Source of the DNA: Methyloversatilis sp.
GTDB lineage: Bacteria > Pseudomonadota > Gammaproteobacteria > Burkholderiales > Rhodocyclaceae
DNA: 64,000 bases
Direction of reading: 5' to 3'
Assembly (NCBI RefSeq): GCF_030696805.1
Contig: NZ_JAUYRO010000036.1
Location: forward strand, 1-64,000
Shown: positions 11,213 through 20,070 of the stretch, one piece after another
Layout of the letters: each line of letters begins with the position of its first letter
Position numbering within the stretch: the stretch's first letter is position 1
Notes under the pieces: model-generated
Told to the model about the DNA's origin: nothing
What the model saw: the letters and a program-made list of their open reading frames with translations, nothing else
Databases searched by the model: none
Position numbers and translations under genes: made by a program

Positions 11213-12105
11213 TGGTGCGCGCGCGCATCGCCATCGACGGCGGCGGCGGCCTCGCGCGCAGCGTGCTCGACGCGCTGCGCGGCGCCGCCGGGCTCGAACT
11301 CGTGATCATCAACGGGCACGACGACGGTGCGGATGCCGGGGCTGCCGGCGTTCCGACCAGCCGTGTGCGTGACGCCCGCCGCCTGCCGTGGAAACGGCAC
11401 GCCGTCGATATCGTGCTCGATTGTTGCGGGCGCGATGCGAGGGTGCATCTGGCGGCGGGCGCGCGCAAGGTGCTCAGTTGCGCCGCCGCCGGCACGGCGG
11501 CCGACGCCACCGTGGTCTATGGCGTCAACCACGGCGCGCTGCGCGACACGCATGCGAGCGTGCACAGCGCCTGCCGCGCCACCCACGCCATCGCGCCGGT
11601 GGCGCGCCTGCTGCATGACGCGCTGGGCATTTCCAACGCCATGCTGACCGCGGTGCACAGCCGCCCGCACGACGGCGCCATCGCGCTGCCCGGTGCCACC
11701 GGTGCTGCCGCGCACCTGCACCGCGTGCTACCCGAACTGAACCACTGCTTCGACGAAACCGAGCCGATGCGCATACCCGGCGCGCACGCGTCGCTGATCG
11801 GCATGGTGTTCGTGGCGCAGCGCGCAACGACGGTCGAAGAGGTCAACGCGCTGATGCAGACCGCCGCCTTCGGCGACTGGGCCGCACTGCTGCGCTACGC
11901 CGACACGCCCTTCACCACCGCGCTGTCGGCGCGCGACACGCGGTCGAGCGTGTTCGAAGCGGGCTGGACCCAGGTGTCGGGCCGCGTCGTGAAGGTGTGC
12001 GCCGGCTATCGCGGCGACCACGGCTTCGCGCACCGGCTGGTCGACACCGTGCGGGCGATGGCGCACCTCCCTGCCCACCTCCCTGCACACGTCCCGGCGC
12101 AATGA
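11212..12105 (+). CDS. Divergent GAPDH-like protein A with displaced catalytic Cys
   Basis: This 297-residue protein has a recognisable glyceraldehyde-3-phosphate dehydrogenase frame but is degenerate. [17 protein letters not shown] corresponds to the NAD Rossmann loop [18 protein letters not shown] to VDIVIECTG, and GVNH and [10 protein letters not shown] to the helix after the active site. The active-site motif SCTTNCLAP is replaced by [10 protein letters not shown], so Arg stands where catalytic Cys is expected and Cys sits one place earlier. About 35 residues of the N-domain and about 20 of the C-domain S-loop are missing. The NAD-contacting Asp after the second strand and the Asn in the C-terminal helix are also lost. 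The C-terminus ends in a short [11 protein letters not shown] repeat. The start overlaps the cbbT stop, so it is expressed with the operon. A normal GAPDH reaction is unlikely; a regulatory or scaffold role is inference. Confidence 0.8.
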   Translation: MVRARIAIDGGGGLARSVLDALRGAAGLELVIINGHDDGADAGAAGVPTSRVRDARRLPWKRHAVDIVLDCCGRDARVHLAAGARKVLSCAAAGTAADATVVYGVNHGALRDTHASVHSACRATHAIAPVARLLHDALGISNAMLTAVHSRPHDGAIALPGATGAAAHLHRVLPELNHCFDETEPMRIPGAHASLIGMVFVAQRATTVEEVNALMQTAAFGDWAALLRYADTPFTTALSARDTRSSVFEAGWTQVSGRVVKVCAGYRGDHGFAHRLVDTVRAMAHLPAHLPAHVPAQ

Positions 12106-12167
12106 CGGCAAACGGCGCCCGGACGACCCACATTTACTGGATACAGACCCACCCGGAGGAGTTTCAC

Positions 12168-13184
12168 ATGGCAATGATTTCACTGCGGCAACTGCTGGAC
12201 CACGCCGCCGAAAACGCCTATGGCGTACCGGCGTTCAACATCAACAACCTCGAACAGATCCAGGCCATCATGCAGGCGGCGCAGAAGGTGAATGCGCCGG
12301 TCATCCTGCAGGCCTCGGCCGGCGCCCGCAAATACGCCGGCGAACCCTTCCTGCGCCGGATGGTGGAGGCGGCCGCCGAAATGTACCCGGACATTCCCAT
12401 CGTCATGCACCAGGACCATGGCGCCAGCCCGGCCGTGTGCGTACAGTCGATCCGCTCCGGCTTCACCAGCGTCATGATGGACGGCTCGCTGATGGAAGAC
12501 GCGAAGACGCCCGCCAGCTACGACTACAACATCGAAGTGACGCGCCGCGTGGTCGACATCGCGCACGCCGTCGGCGTGTCGGTCGAGGGCGAACTGGGCT
12601 GCCTCGGCTCGCTCGAATCGGGTACCGCCGGCGAGGAAGACGGCGTCGGCGCGGCCGGCGTGCTGACGCACGAACAGATGCTGACCGACCCGGAACAGGC
12701 CGCCGACTTCGTCGCCGCCACCGGCGTGGACGCGCTGGCGATCGCCATCGGCACCAGCCACGGCGCCTACAAGTTCTCCCGCAAGCCAACCGGCGACATC
12801 CTCGCCATCGACCGCATCAAGGCCATCCACGCCCGCCTGCCTAACACCCACCTGGTGATGCACGGATCGAGCAGCGTGCCGCAGGACTGGCTGGCGGTGA
12901 TCCGCGAACACGGCGGCGACATCAGGCAAACCTACGGGGTGCCGGTCGAAGAGATCCAGGAAGGCATACGCCACGGCGTGCGCAAGGTGAACATCGACAC
13001 CGACATCCGCCTCGCGATGACCGGCGCCATGCGCCGCGCAATGGCCCGCGACCCGTCCGAATTCGACCCGCGCAAATTTCTCAAGGACGCCACCATCGCC
13101 GCCCGCGACCTGTGCATCGACCGCTTCGAAGCCTTCGGCTGCGCCGGCATGGCCGGACGCATCGTGTTGCGCGCAGCGGCCTGA
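12168..13184 (+). CDS. cbbA: Fructose/sedoheptulose-bisphosphate aldolase class II
   Basis: Condenses triose phosphates, and erythrose-4-phosphate with DHAP, in the Calvin cycle. It has 338 residues and the zinc-dependent class II fold. Visible motifs are [13 protein letters not shown] near residue 19, the zinc-ligand region VMHQDHG near 80, a second zinc ligand region GELGCLG near 140, and the HGSSSVPQ and [10 protein letters not shown] phosphate-binding motifs in the C-terminal half. I chose the ATG at 12168, which has a GGAGGAG site. Longer upstream frames read into GAPDH-like A and are rejected. It lies between the two GAPDH-like genes. Confidence 0.95.
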   Translation: MAMISLRQLLDHAAENAYGVPAFNINNLEQIQAIMQAAQKVNAPVILQASAGARKYAGEPFLRRMVEAAAEMYPDIPIVMHQDHGASPAVCVQSIRSGFTSVMMDGSLMEDAKTPASYDYNIEVTRRVVDIAHAVGVSVEGELGCLGSLESGTAGEEDGVGAAGVLTHEQMLTDPEQAADFVAATGVDALAIAIGTSHGAYKFSRKPTGDILAIDRIKAIHARLPNTHLVMHGSSSVPQDWLAVIREHGGDIRQTYGVPVEEIQEGIRHGVRKVNIDTDIRLAMTGAMRRAMARDPSEFDPRKFLKDATIAARDLCIDRFEAFGCAGMAGRIVLRAAA

Positions 13185-13252
13185 CCCCTGCTGCTATCCA
13201 GAAACGGGCCCGGCCCGCGATGCGGCGGTCGATCGGCCGCCCCCCGCACCGG

Positions 13253-13374
13253 ATCGTCCTCGATCCGCGGAAGGGCGTTTGCGCCGCATACGGCAAGAGC
13301 GGAGACTTCAGCCCCTTGCGACCGTGCGGGGTCATGAGCTTCACCGTGTCTCGGGATGGCTGAACAGCCGCTTC
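13253..13374 (-). pseudogene. Fragment of a UvrD-type helicase gene
   Basis: On the minus strand this translates as DTVKLMTPHGRKGLKSP followed by a decayed tail. It aligns with DTVKLMTMHSSKGLEFP in the intact helicase at 14421-16280 (its C-terminal motif V-VI region, about 14569-14690). DNA-level matches include a shared GGTCATGAGCTT core. Only about 120 bases are present, bounded by unrelated DNA, so it is a diverged partial copy in the same orientation about 1.3 kb from the source. Confidence 0.75.
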
Positions 13375-13410
13375 CGGGAACCGGCGTTCGCGCGCTATGT
13401 CGATGAGTAA
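13363..13410 (+). pseudogene. Fragment of cbbF (FBPase)
   Basis: The plus-strand frame reads NSRFREPAFARYVDE then stop, compared with [15 protein letters not shown] in the intact cbbF around 7411. Only about 15 codons are kept, ended by a TAA. It abuts the helicase fragment, sharing about 12 bases with its end, and is followed 18 bases later by a cbbP fragment, the same order as the intact cbbF-cbbP. Confidence 0.72.
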
Positions 13411-13428
13411 AGTCATCGCGAGGTTTTC

Positions 13429-13488
13429 ATGTCGGTCAGGCATCCCATCATTTCGATTACGGGCCCGTCCGGCGCGGGTACGACATGA
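13429..13488 (+). pseudogene. Fragment of the cbbP 5' end
   Basis: An open frame of 19 codons reads MSVRHPIISITGPSGAGTT and then stops. It matches the first 19 residues of the intact phosphoribulokinase (MSVKHPIVAITGSSGAGTT), including the P-loop. The substitutions are mostly conservative (K/R, V/I, A/S), and a GAGG ribosome site is kept. The stop overlaps the start of GAPDH-like B as ATGA, so the fragment could still be translated as a coupling leader. It may be a fossil of a second, now deleted cbbFP copy. Confidence 0.78.
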
Positions 13489-14321
13489 GGCGGATCGCCA
13501 TCGACGGCTGCGGGCGCACTGCGCGCGACGCGCGGGCGGCAATCTGCACGCACCCGGCCTTCTGCGCCAACGGCGGGCTGGAACTGGTCAGCGTGACGGC
13601 GCGCGGCGATGCCGCTGGCGAGGCCACGCCCGCCTGGGGCAAACACGGTGTCGACATCGTGCTCGATTGTTCGGGCGGCGACCCGCGACGGCACCTCGCA
13701 GCCGGCGCCACCAAGGTGCTGTGCGGCGCGCCGGCTAGCGGCTTCGCGTTCGACGGCATGGTGGTGTTCGGCGTGAACCACATGCGGATCGACGGCTCGC
13801 ATCGCCTGCTGCACGGCGCTTGCAGTGCCACCCACGGCATCGCGCCCGTGGCACGCCTGCTGCACTACGCAGTGGGCATCGAACACGCCGTCATCACGCC
13901 GATGCACGACGTGCAGCACTGTGCCGGCATCGCCTGTGGGTGCGCAGGCAGCGTGGCCGCGCAGCTGCAGCAGGTGCTGCCCCGCCTGCCGGGCACGCTG
14001 GACGAAACACCGCCGGTGCATGTGCCGGACTGCGATCTCGTGCTGCTCGGCATGGTGTTCGCCGCCGGGCGCGAAACCAGCGTGGAAGAAGTGAATGCGC
14101 TCATCCAGTGCGCCAGCTTCGGCGCCTACGACGACCTGCTGCGCTACTGCGACGGCCCGGTCGCCGGCAGATCCGGCGCGGCCGACCTGCACTCGTGCCT
14201 GTTCCAGGCGGCGCTGACCCAGGTGTCGGGCCGCATCGTCAAGGTGTGCGCCGGCTACCGCAGCGAACTGGGCTACGCGCGCCGGCTGGTCGATACACTG
14301 GAAGTGATGGCACGCGTCTGA
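13485..14321 (+). CDS. Divergent GAPDH-like protein B with displaced catalytic Cys
   Basis: A 278-residue paralogue of GAPDH-like protein A. IAIDGCGRTARDA replaces the Rossmann loop, VDIVLDCSGG and GVNH are kept, and the active-site region reads [16 protein letters not shown]. Ser therefore stands at the catalytic Cys position and Cys one place upstream, the same displacement as in A. The C-terminal [19 protein letters not shown] matches the GAPDH motif VKVVSWYDNEWGYSNRVVD but lacks the NAD-binding Asn. The usual S-loop is missing. The protein is Cys-rich for its size. The shared oddities of A and B imply a common altered ancestor. The ATG overlaps the stop of the cbbP fossil. The function is unknown. 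Confidence 0.78.
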   Translation: MRRIAIDGCGRTARDARAAICTHPAFCANGGLELVSVTARGDAAGEATPAWGKHGVDIVLDCSGGDPRRHLAAGATKVLCGAPASGFAFDGMVVFGVNHMRIDGSHRLLHGACSATHGIAPVARLLHYAVGIEHAVITPMHDVQHCAGIACGCAGSVAAQLQQVLPRLPGTLDETPPVHVPDCDLVLLGMVFAAGRETSVEEVNALIQCASFGAYDDLLRYCDGPVAGRSGAADLHSCLFQAALTQVSGRIVKVCAGYRSELGYARRLVDTLEVMARV

Positions 14322-14420
14322 CCTTCCGGTTCGCTGCCCGGCCCGCCGCCCGACGACCAAGCCGTGACCATGCGGATTGCGCCTGTCGCGACGAGGGAGA
14401 CCTCAACCTGCTGGCGGTTG

Positions 14421-16280
14421 CTACAGACCCGCACCGCCCTGCATGGCCTTCAGACGCGCAGCGAATCCCCGTTCGGCGGAGGCCGTCACCAGCAGGCGCT
14501 CGGTCGAACGCGTCATGGCGACATACAGCAGCTTGGCGTCGGCAGCCACCCTGTCCGCGTCGTCTTCCGCCCGCGGCAGGGTGTGGGCGCCGCACACGAC
14601 CACAAACGGAAATTCCAGCCCCTTGCTGCTGTGCATGGTCATGAGCTTAACCGTGTCCTCGGACGGGCTGAAACGACGCTTCGACTTCGAGTCGGACAGC
14701 CAGTGCACAGGGATCGATGACGCTCTCAGGTAGCGATGAAGGCGGTCACCGATGTACGTGTCGGGGCAGGCGATGCACATGTCGGCCCACGCCAGGCCGC
14801 GTTCCGCATGCATCTTCTTCAGCGTGCGCGTGATGAGCGCCATTTCATCGCCCTCCGACTCGAGGATGCGCAGCACCGGCGGCGGACCGCGGCGGCCACT
14901 CGACTGCGGCTCGATCAGCGGCACGTGGTCGTCGTCGGCATCGGCTGCGGTCAGGTAGGCACGCGCAAAGTCATAGGCGAAGCGGATCACGTCCTCGGTG
15001 TTGCGGTAGTTGAGCTTGAGCACCGTGCTGCGGCCGCGCGCCTGTATGCCCACGCTGGACAGACTGAAGTCGAGACCGCCGCGCTTGCCGTAGATGGACT
15101 GCGCATCGTCGTACAGCATCAGGAAGGCGTTGGTTTCCGGATCGACCATGCCGACGACGAGGCGCAACCATTCGGGCGCGAAGTCATGCCCCTCGTCGAT
15201 CATCACGGCGCCGTACTGACCGCGCGGAATGAAACCCTTGTCGACGGCGGCGATCACGGCGGACACGACACGATCGAAATAGTCCTGACCGGCCGCGGGG
15301 CGTTCGACGTGATAGGTCCGCAACTGTTCGCTGCACCAGTCGTGGAAGTGATACACGCTCACCTTGTCGGCCAGGCCGCGGGTGGCGATGAGATCGCGCA
15401 GGCGCGCCGCCAGCGCGATGTTGTAGCAGAGCACGAGAATGGGTCTGGCAAGCACGCGGGCCAGATGCAGGCAGCGGTAGCCGAGGATGAGCGTCTTTCC
15501 GGAACCGGCCACGCCATGGATGACGCGGTGCCCCTCACCCAGGCTGCGCGCCAGCAGCTCCTGCTGCATGTCCATCACCTTGACGAGATCCGGCAACACG
15601 CTGTCGTCCGCTGCGTCGTCGTCCGCAGCGGCAAAAAGATCGGCCTGCTGATGACCGATGCGCACCTCCGGAAACAGATGCCAGCGTATGCGGTCGATCT
15701 GCGGCAGCGTGAGGCTCTGCGGGAAGCTCACGTCGAACATGTTCCACAGCTGCTGCTGGAAGGCTTCGGCATCGCTCGCCTCGCGCATTTCGTCGGCGCA
15801 GATCACGCGATGGGGCGGCAGCACATCCGCGAGATCGGTGGCTTCGAACTGTTTGCGCGTCATGCCGCTGAGCACCACGCCATAGCCCCACGGCAGCACG
15901 AGCTTGCCCCGGTGCCGGCCGTCGTGCTGAACCAGCTGCGGATCGCGCTCCAGGTCGCCGATCAGCTGATAGGCGCACTGCCTGACCTGCTCCAGCGGAT
16001 TGCTCACCACCCTCGGGCCGGCCTCGGTCAGAAGCTGCACGGATACGCGGTCGATGGACTGTATGGTGGCCAGGCGCCAATCCTTCACCTCGAGCAGCAA
16101 CAGGCCGCGGCGGGGGTGCAGGACGATGAAGTCCGAGTAGCGTCGGCGGGCGCCGACCGGCATGTCGTACCAGCACAGGTAGTCGTCTTCGAGCTTGTCT
16201 TCGAGACGCTGCGCAAAACGTCGTTCGCCCGCCTGCATGCGGGATGCGCAGGCGGTGTATGAAGGAATGAGCGTGGCCAT
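14421..16280 (-). CDS. NERD-domain / UvrD-type helicase
   Basis: A superfamily 1 DNA helicase-like protein of 619 residues. The N-terminal part (about 15-110) resembles the NERD nuclease-related domain, with YSDFIVLHP and LLLLEVKDW carrying the Asp/Glu-x-Lys acidic core. The Walker A motif GVAGSGKT is near residue 260, the DEGH Walker B near 360, YDDAQSIYGKR near 390, and the C-terminal helicase motifs KLMTMHSSKGLEFP and YVAMTRSTERL near 540-600. Such proteins are linked to DNA repair or defence, but the function here is not known. It is convergent with GAPDH-like B, about 100 bases away. Confidence 0.88.
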   Translation of the reverse strand: MATLIPSYTACASRMQAGERRFAQRLEDKLEDDYLCWYDMPVGARRRYSDFIVLHPRRGLLLLEVKDWRLATIQSIDRVSVQLLTEAGPRVVSNPLEQVRQCAYQLIGDLERDPQLVQHDGRHRGKLVLPWGYGVVLSGMTRKQFEATDLADVLPPHRVICADEMREASDAEAFQQQLWNMFDVSFPQSLTLPQIDRIRWHLFPEVRIGHQQADLFAAADDDAADDSVLPDLVKVMDMQQELLARSLGEGHRVIHGVAGSGKTLILGYRCLHLARVLARPILVLCYNIALAARLRDLIATRGLADKVSVYHFHDWCSEQLRTYHVERPAAGQDYFDRVVSAVIAAVDKGFIPRGQYGAVMIDEGHDFAPEWLRLVVGMVDPETNAFLMLYDDAQSIYGKRGGLDFSLSSVGIQARGRSTVLKLNYRNTEDVIRFAYDFARAYLTAADADDDHVPLIEPQSSGRRGPPPVLRILESEGDEMALITRTLKKMHAERGLAWADMCIACPDTYIGDRLHRYLRASSIPVHWLSDSKSKRRFSPSEDTVKLMTMHSSKGLEFPFVVVCGAHTLPRAEDDADRVAADAKLLYVAMTRSTERLLVTASAERGFAARLKAMQGGAGL

Positions 16281-16358
16281 GCTTCAGGATGAAGGCACCA
16301 GACAACGTGCATGATAGTCGTGTATGCCTGCCGGGGTCGGGCGTGCAGGGCATGACCT

Positions 16359-17231
16359 TCAGCGACGACGGCACAGCAGCACGCCGCCCAGCGCCAGCGC
16401 GAAGCCCGCGATCTGCACCACAGTCAGTCGCGCGTCGAACAGCCACCACGCCTGCACGGCGGCCAGCGGTGGCGCCAGCAACAGCAGCACGGTCACCTTC
16501 GCCGCCGAACCGCGGCGCACCATCCACACCAGCAGCGTGGTCGCCACACCCGACAGCGCGAACACCGACCAGGCAAGCGCGCCCCACAGCGCCGCCCCCG
16601 GCCGCCACAGATAGCCCCCCTCCGATCCGCCAAGCAGCCAGGCAGCCAGCCCGACGACCGCGGCACCGCCCATGTACTGCACTGCGCTAGCGCTGATTAG
16701 ATCGGCACCGGCCAGCGACGTTTTCTGGATCAGCGTGCCGGCCGTGATCGCCGTGACCGACAGCAGCGCCACGACGATCACCAGTGCCGACAGTCCGTCG
16801 CCGTCGACGGCGGACAGTCGCGGCGACAGCACCAGCAGCACGCCCACCGCCCCGGTTGCAAGCCCGGCCCAGAAGCTGCGGCCGACCGGCTCGTCGAACA
16901 GCCGCTGCGCGATCAGCGCGGTCACCATGGGTTGCAGCGTGCCGAGCAGCGCCATCACCGCCGGCGACAGGCCGTGCGTCACCGCCCAGTAGCCGCCGCC
17001 GACATACACACCCTGCAGCAGAGCGCCCGCCAGCACATGCTTCGGCCACGTCGCCCGCGCCGGCCAGGTCACCCGCAGCGCCAGCGCCAGCCCGGCGAAC
17101 AGCAGCACCGACGCCAGAAAGCGCACCAGCAGAAACAGGTTGGGATCCGCCACGCCATCGATCGCTCGCGCGACGATGAAGCCGGTGGACCAGATCAGCA
17201 CGAACAGCACGGGCGCGAAGACGTTCAACAC
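16359..17231 (-). CDS. EamA/DMT-family transporter
   Basis: An inner-membrane protein of about 290 residues with roughly ten hydrophobic segments in two EamA repeats (about 5-140 and 150-285), as in drug/metabolite exporters. The substrate cannot be told from sequence. The open frame extends upstream to 17345, but that part is translated from palindromic repeat DNA. I prefer the GTG at 17231, which begins VLNVFAPVLFVLIWSTGF, the normal start of the first membrane helix. The upstream ribosome site is weak. Confidence 0.85.
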   Translation of the reverse strand: MLNVFAPVLFVLIWSTGFIVARAIDGVADPNLFLLVRFLASVLLFAGLALALRVTWPARATWPKHVLAGALLQGVYVGGGYWAVTHGLSPAVMALLGTLQPMVTALIAQRLFDEPVGRSFWAGLATGAVGVLLVLSPRLSAVDGDGLSALVIVVALLSVTAITAGTLIQKTSLAGADLISASAVQYMGGAAVVGLAAWLLGGSEGGYLWRPGAALWGALAWSVFALSGVATTLLVWMVRRGSAAKVTVLLLLAPPLAAVQAWWLFDARLTVVQIAGFALALGGVLLCRRR

Positions 17232-17289
17232 GAGGCCGCCGACAACGAAAAACGCGCAGTCTGGCCGAAGCCGGGCTGCGCGTGTTCGA

Positions 17290-17447
17290 AAAGCGTGTGG
17301 CTGCGGGGCCCCCATGTGGGAGGGGGACCCTTTGTGGGAGCCCACCCCTGTGGGAGGGGTCCCTGTGGGAGCGGCGTCCCCGCCGCGATCTGTGCAGCGA
17401 TGGCCGCTGAGCGAAGTGCGAATCGCGGCGGGGACGCCGCTCCCACA
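17290..17447. repeat. Palindromic repeat cluster with perfect 26-base arms
   Basis: A perfect inverted repeat has arms at 17364-17389 and 17422-17447, core GTGGGAGCGGCGTCCCCGCC. Three further partial GTGGGAG units lie in tandem just before the left arm (17316-17363). The element separates the EamA gene from the amidase gene, both on the minus strand. It looks like a REP or MITE-type element, with the tandem units as broken copies. It has probably extended the apparent N-terminus of the EamA open frame. Confidence 0.85.
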
Positions 17448-17520
17448 ACATCCTCACTGCTCGCCACCTGCAGGGCGGCAGTGGATCGCCGCTCCCTCAG
17501 GGGTCGCTCCCGCAGGGCGG

Positions 17521-19008
17521 CTACAGGCTGCCGCCGGAGAACAGCGCCTTCTTGATCACCGCATGCACGCCCCAGTTGCCATCCACCACCTGGGTCACGG
17601 CGAAGTCGACGCCAACTGACAGCAGCGAAATCGCCTCGTCTTCGGTGAGCTTCTGCGTGTCCATCAGGAAAGCGCGGCTCTTGCGGAAGGCATCCTTCAG
17701 CGCGAGGTCGACCGACGATTTGGCGTAGATGTCGCTCTGCGCCTTGTCGCCCAGTTCGGCCAGGTAATTGGCGAAGCTGAAGCCGTGTATCACCCACTCG
17801 TCAGGTGTTTCGAGCAGCGGGTAGGCGAGCTTTTCGAGTGCGGTGCCGGCGAGGTCGGCCTTCTTGTGCAGGATGAACTGGAAGGTGCCGGTCAGCGAAC
17901 ATTCGATGGCGGTGCCGCACAGTTCGGAGTCGCCCTGGCCCGCGTGCGGATCGCCGACCGAAAACAGCGCGCCCTTGACCGCGACCGGGTAGTACATCGT
18001 TGCGCCCTTGCCGATGCGCCAGTTGTCGATGTTGCCGCCGGTATAGCTGGGCGGGATGGAATCGACCATGTCGGCTTCCTTCGGCGCCACGCCGGTCACG
18101 CCGAAGTGCGGCCGGGTCGGCACGCGCACGTTCTTCAGCACGCCGTGGTTTTCCTTGATCGTCGAGTGGTCGACGATCACGCCCGGGTAGTCGATGGTCT
18201 TGTGCACCACGCCGAACGGGTCGGTCTGCGGCGTCCACTGGAAGTTGTACACCGCCTGCGCCCAGTTCTTCTCGCTGCTCGCGTCGATCTCGTAGATCGT
18301 GATGACTTCGCGTTCCTTCGGCTCGGTGATCAGCTCCTTGAAGTGGAAGCCCCACCAGGCCGCGGCGTTGACGCCGAAGCTCTTGCCCTTGTACTTCGGG
18401 TTGGCACTCGGCCGCGGCGTGACATCGACGATGCGCACCTCGAGCACGTCACCCTCTTCCGCTCCCTTCACGAACACCGGCCCGGTGCATATATGTACAC
18501 CGAGACCTTCACCGGCGCCGCGCCCGAACAGGCTGGCGTCCATCGGCCCGGCACCGCGGCGGATGACCCCCTTCTTCTTCTTGTCCCAGTAGAAAACGCT
18601 TTCCGCGCCCGGGTCACCCTTGATCATGCGATCGAAATCATCGCCCGCGTGGTGGGTCAGCGTTTCGATGGTGACGAAATCACCCGGCTCGACCGTCACC
18701 TGCGGCTTGAGCGACTTGCTGAAGTAACCCCAGTGCACCGTGTCGGCGCTGGCCGCGATGTAATAGTGATTGACCGCCTTCATCGCGCCGGTGGCCGCAT
18801 CCTTGGCCATTGCCGAGCCGACCCAGCCGGCGCTCAGCGTGCCGAAACCGGCCGCCAGCGAACCCTTCAGCAAGCCGCGCCGCGACGGATCCGGCGGCGC
18901 CGGCGCATCGAGCGCCGCCTCGCCATTGCCATCGACCTGTACCGTCAGGCGGCCTTTTGCATCACAGAAACTGCAGTGCTGATGTGCGGGATGAGTACAG
19001 CTCGACAT
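17521..19008 (-). CDS. Acetamidase/formamidase family protein, Tat-exported
   Basis: A 495-residue member of the FmdA/AmdA family, which hydrolyses formamide or short amides to ammonia and the acid. An N-terminal Tat signal is visible (SRRGLLKGSLAAGF near residue 42) after a short Cys/His-rich leader CTHPAHQHCSFC. This implies folding in the cytoplasm and export, which is unusual for the family. The core includes HWGYFSKSLKPQVTVEPGD near 93 and GDPHAGQGDSELCGTAIE near 355, the metal and substrate region. The ATG has an AGGAG site seven to eight bases upstream. The substrate is not certain. Confidence 0.87.
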   Translation of the reverse strand: MSSCTHPAHQHCSFCDAKGRLTVQVDGNGEAALDAPAPPDPSRRGLLKGSLAAGFGTLSAGWVGSAMAKDAATGAMKAVNHYYIAASADTVHWGYFSKSLKPQVTVEPGDFVTIETLTHHAGDDFDRMIKGDPGAESVFYWDKKKKGVIRRGAGPMDASLFGRGAGEGLGVHICTGPVFVKGAEEGDVLEVRIVDVTPRPSANPKYKGKSFGVNAAAWWGFHFKELITEPKEREVITIYEIDASSEKNWAQAVYNFQWTPQTDPFGVVHKTIDYPGVIVDHSTIKENHGVLKNVRVPTRPHFGVTGVAPKEADMVDSIPPSYTGGNIDNWRIGKGATMYYPVAVKGALFSVGDPHAGQGDSELCGTAIECSLTGTFQFILHKKADLAGTALEKLAYPLLETPDEWVIHGFSFANYLAELGDKAQSDIYAKSSVDLALKDAFRKSRAFLMDTQKLTEDEAISLLSVGVDFAVTQVVDGNWGVHAVIKKALFSGGSL

Positions 19009-19206
19009 GCGGACGCTCCTTCTGGTCAGTGGGGGATGTGCAGCACCGCGTCTTGCAGTGCATCAACCATGCCAGAGGGAAAACCCTTATGAATCAATGG
19101 CGGGATGTGTGAAATTTGCCCGCTTTGGGTGCGTTGCGCACTGCAACAGGGCTCGCTGCGGCGAGCATCGATCTGTACTACTCTGACTTGCGCCGAGCGG
19201 CGTCCA
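19009..19206. other. Gap between the amidase gene and the defence island
   Basis: About 200 bases with no recognisable gene. It holds the upstream region of the amidase gene, whose AGGAGCG ribosome site is at about 19015-19021, and the 3' flank of the GIY-YIG gene. No clear promoter boxes or terminator hairpin are seen. Confidence 0.5.
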
Positions 19207-20070
19207 TCAGGCGGACGCCTCTCCCGCCTGCAGCGCCTTCAGCGTTCGGCCCTGCGCATCCTTCCACTCAACCCGGCCGTTGGCGCTGCGTCCGAGCACC
19301 ACGGCTGCGGCGGTGGAGGGCGAAGTGAACACATAGTCCTGCGAGAAGCGGTATCCATCTCCGTCCCTCGCCATCACGCCATTGCCTATCAGCTGCTGCC
19401 GCAGGTCGTACATGCCGCGCACATGTTGTTGCATCGACGGCACCGTATCGCCCACCGCAAGCGACCCGGCCCGGACAACGAACCCCTGACTGGCTTCGAA
19501 GCCGGACGCAGTGATGCCCTTCCCCCTCAGCACCAGTGATGGCGTGACAGCGGCGGCGGGTTGCACACCCTTTTCGAAGGCATGTACCCCCATCACCGGC
19601 AACATGCCGAGCACGTTCTCCAGAAACACCAGCATGTCTGCCCGGTCGGCCTCGGATAGGCTGGGCTCCATGGGCTGGTTGCCGTTATCCAGCGGCACCC
19701 GCCTGGCAGCCTTCGCCATCCGGATCAGGTTGGCTTCGAGAAACTGCACATGTGCCTTGTTGAGCTGGCCCGGCGCGGCGATGAAGCAGAGCGCGTGGGT
19801 CCAGAAATCCTTGTGAGCGTAATGACACTCCAGTCGCGGGCGCACCGGGTCGCCCTCACCGATGTAGAGCAGATCGCCCTCGCCATCTTCGCGCGGGCCG
19901 ATCAGCAGATAGACGCCCGTCTGCTTCAACTCGTCGCGCTCCTTCACGCGCGGCAGCAACGCTCGCGGAAACATCAATGCCTTGCCGATCCAGTTCGAAC
20001 GCTCCACCACGCGCAGTCCGTCCGGGTCGCCGTCGGCGACGAAGATGCGCAGCGAGAATGGTTTGTTCAT
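19207..20070 (-). CDS. GIY-YIG nuclease-like protein with DUF4357
   Basis: A 287-residue protein. The N-terminal half (about residues 48-130) has a GIY-YIG-like pattern: TGVYLLIG, then LLYIGEGDPVRPRL and a later Glu in QFLEANLI, the usual order of catalytic elements. The C-terminal part (about 185-280) resembles DUF4357, with FVVRAGS and a tail GRTLKAL. Proteins of this kind are commonly found next to restriction-modification genes. The ATG overlaps the rhuM stop by four bases (ATGA) and has an AGGAAAA site, so the two genes are probably coupled. Its role in defence is inferred from position. Confidence 0.8.
   Translation of the reverse strand: MNKPFSLRIFVADGDPDGLRVVERSNWIGKALMFPRALLPRVKERDELKQTGVYLLIGPREDGEGDLLYIGEGDPVRPRLECHYAHKDFWTHALCFIAAPGQLNKAHVQFLEANLIRMAKAARRVPLDNGNQPMEPSLSEADRADMLVFLENVLGMLPVMGVHAFEKGVQPAAAVTPSLVLRGKGITASGFEASQGFVVRAGSLAVGDTVPSMQQHVRGMYDLRQQLIGNGVMARDGDGYRFSQDYVFTSPSTAAAVVLGRSANGRVEWKDAQGRTLKALQAGEASA

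Noticed and set aside
13485-14321. Functional cbbG (GAPDH)
   Set aside because: The catalytic Cys position is Ser, the S-loop and NAD-contact residues are missing and the protein is about 55 residues too short.
17232-17345. N-terminal extension of the EamA protein
   Set aside because: The extra residues are encoded by palindromic repeat units, and the first membrane segment begins at the GTG at 17231.
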